Part shown: piece by piece, positions 63,261-64,000 of the stretch
Layout: every line of letters starts with the position of its first letter
Position numbering within the stretch: position 1 is the first letter of the stretch
Origin: Acanthopleuribacter pedis
GTDB taxonomy: Bacteria; Acidobacteriota; Holophagae; Acanthopleuribacterales; Acanthopleuribacteraceae
DNA: 64,000 nt
Reading direction: 5' to 3'
Assembly: GCF_017377855.1 (NCBI RefSeq)
Contig: NZ_JAFREP010000022.1
Span: 124,001-188,000, forward strand
Translations under genes and position numbers: made by a program
The notes under the pieces: generated by a model
Databases searched by the model: none
What the model was told of the DNA's origin: nothing
Seen by the model: the letters and a program-made list of their open reading frames with translations, nothing else

Positions 63261-63426
63261 TCCAAGTCCCCCTTAAATGGCGTCGGGTCAAACCCGCACC
63301 CTTTTTTCAACAGGATGTTCCTTCCCTACCCACACCCAAGTGTGGGAACGGGGTCGAAAGCGACCCCCAAAAGCCGAACCCTGTCAGGGAGAAACCGGGA
63401 TTTCTCAGAACCAAGGCTTCGGCACA

Positions 63427-64000
63427 TTAGATGACTTTGACCAGAAAACGATGTTTCCGACCTTTGTTGATCATGAAGTAACGGTCTTCCACGGACTGAT
63501 CCAGCTTGATGTTGGCTTTAAAATCAGAAAGGGTTGTTCCGTTGAGCTTCAAGCCGTTTCCGGTGATTAGGCGCCTGGCTTCGCCGTTGGATTTGGTTAC
63601 GCCACAGCTTACCAATAATTCGGCGACCCAAATACCGTCATTAAGGAATTTTTCGCGAGGAATTTCGGTTAACGGCATTTCCTGCTCGATACTGAGGAGG
63701 AGATCCGCCGTCAATCCTTCGGCGCGACCACCGAACACCAGCTCGGTCGCCCGCTGCACTTTTTCCAGCTCGTCCCTTCCATGAACCAGCAGGGTCATTT
63801 CTTCGGCCAACCGACGCTGGGCCGTGCGTTCGGCGGGCGCGTCTTGGACAGCCTGGGCAAGGGCTTCAATTTCCGCTTGCTTCAAGAAGGTGAACACCTT
63901 CAAGTAGTGAACAACCTCGTCGTCCCCGGCATTCATCCAGAACTGATAGAAGCGGTAGGGCGAGGTTCGTTTGGGGTCGAGCCAAATGTTGCCTTGCTCG
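63427..64000 (-). CDS. tyrS: Tyrosyl-tRNA synthetase, C-terminal part (window edge)
   Basis: The frame continues past the window end (SPYRFYQFWMNAGDDEVVHYL can be read from 63999; shortened here to SPYRFYQFW). This is the region after the KMSKS-like loop of TyrS. FTFLKQAEIEALAQAVQDAP and AEEMTLLVHGRDELEKVQRA follow, and the S4 RNA-binding domain is at the C-terminus (ELLVSCGVTKSNGEARRLIT, LKLNGTTLSDFKANIK). The catalytic Rossmann domain is outside the window. The stop codon is 63427. Confidence 0.93.
   Translation of the reverse strand, partial: EQGNIWLDPKRTSPYRFYQFWMNAGDDEVVHYLKVFTFLKQAEIEALAQAVQDAPAERTAQRRLAEEMTLLVHGRDELEKVQRATELVFGGRAEGLTADLLLSIEQEMPLTEIPREKFLNDGIWVAELLVSCGVTKSNGEARRLITGNGLKLNGTTLSDFKANIKLDQSVEDRYFMINKGRKHRFLVKVI

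Noticed and set aside
63360..63425. GGGATTTCTCAGAACCAAGGCTTCGGC as a seventh element copy
   Set aside because: Only part of one terminus matches weakly, there is no opposite terminus and no core.
1..64000. CRISPR arrays, complete insertion sequences, prophage or integrase genes
   Set aside because: No regularly spaced repeats with unique spacers, no transposase, integrase or phage structural motifs were seen on either strand.

Overview
The window is about 57% GC, chromosomal and mostly housekeeping, with an unusually rich set of secreted and signalling proteins. It encodes a COX15-type haem A synthase, a citrate synthase, a large TPR/Ser-Thr kinase beside two ECF sigma factors of the kinase-associated type, a propeller-SpoIIE sensor, an orphan type III secretion chaperone and an alpha-aminoadipate (AAA) lysine operon. 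This mix suggests a Gram-negative member of the Acidobacteriota/Holophagae type, but that is inference from gene content; no marker gene is complete enough to prove it.

Layout. 1-4.2 kb: the end of a molybdenum hydroxylase large subunit, then a type III secretion chaperone and its probable substrate carrying a 23-unit Pro-Gly-Ala-Ala repeat. 4.2-8.5 kb (minus): an HD-GYP phosphodiesterase and a hybrid histidine kinase. 8.9-17.7 kb: esterase, arginine decarboxylase, transglutaminase-like/TPR protein, UvrB, CoA-binding protein, citrate synthase. 17.9-27.9 kb: haem A synthase, a receiver-like protein, TPR and zinc-ribbon membrane proteins, a DUF1573 protein, a toastrack/TPR protein and a P-loop ATPase. 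27.9-32.1 kb (minus): two ECF sigma factors and a kinase. 32.9-44.8 kb: small secreted proteins, a prepilin, a propeller/SpoIIE sensor and a large secreted protein. 45-48.6 kb: DUF721 protein, HU, S9 peptidase. 48.7-53.3 kb (minus): homocitrate synthase, homoaconitase large and small subunits and homoisocitrate dehydrogenase, preceded by a lysine-codon-rich mini-ORF and a terminator. 53.4-64 kb: secreted proteins, tRNA-Leu(GAG), SecG, M28 peptidase, pentapeptide-TIR protein, a penicillin-acylase-like protein, a zinc-ribbon protein, an alanine dehydrogenase-like enzyme and the 3' part of tyrS.

Two observations stand out. First, the lysine operon appears to have a classical attenuator: promoter, 30-codon peptide with seven Lys codons in eight, possible antiterminator pairing, and an intrinsic terminator, all ahead of homocitrate synthase. 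Second, at least six copies of a transposase-less element with inverted termini (core CCCGCATT..CTCACAAGG) lie in intergenic DNA, mostly immediately downstream of stop codons and ahead of terminators. Full-length copies carry two internal arrays of 15-16 bp units that vary in number between copies, and two copies are reduced to short hairpins. Other points of interest are the orphan type III chaperone/substrate pair and the pentapeptide-TIR protein.
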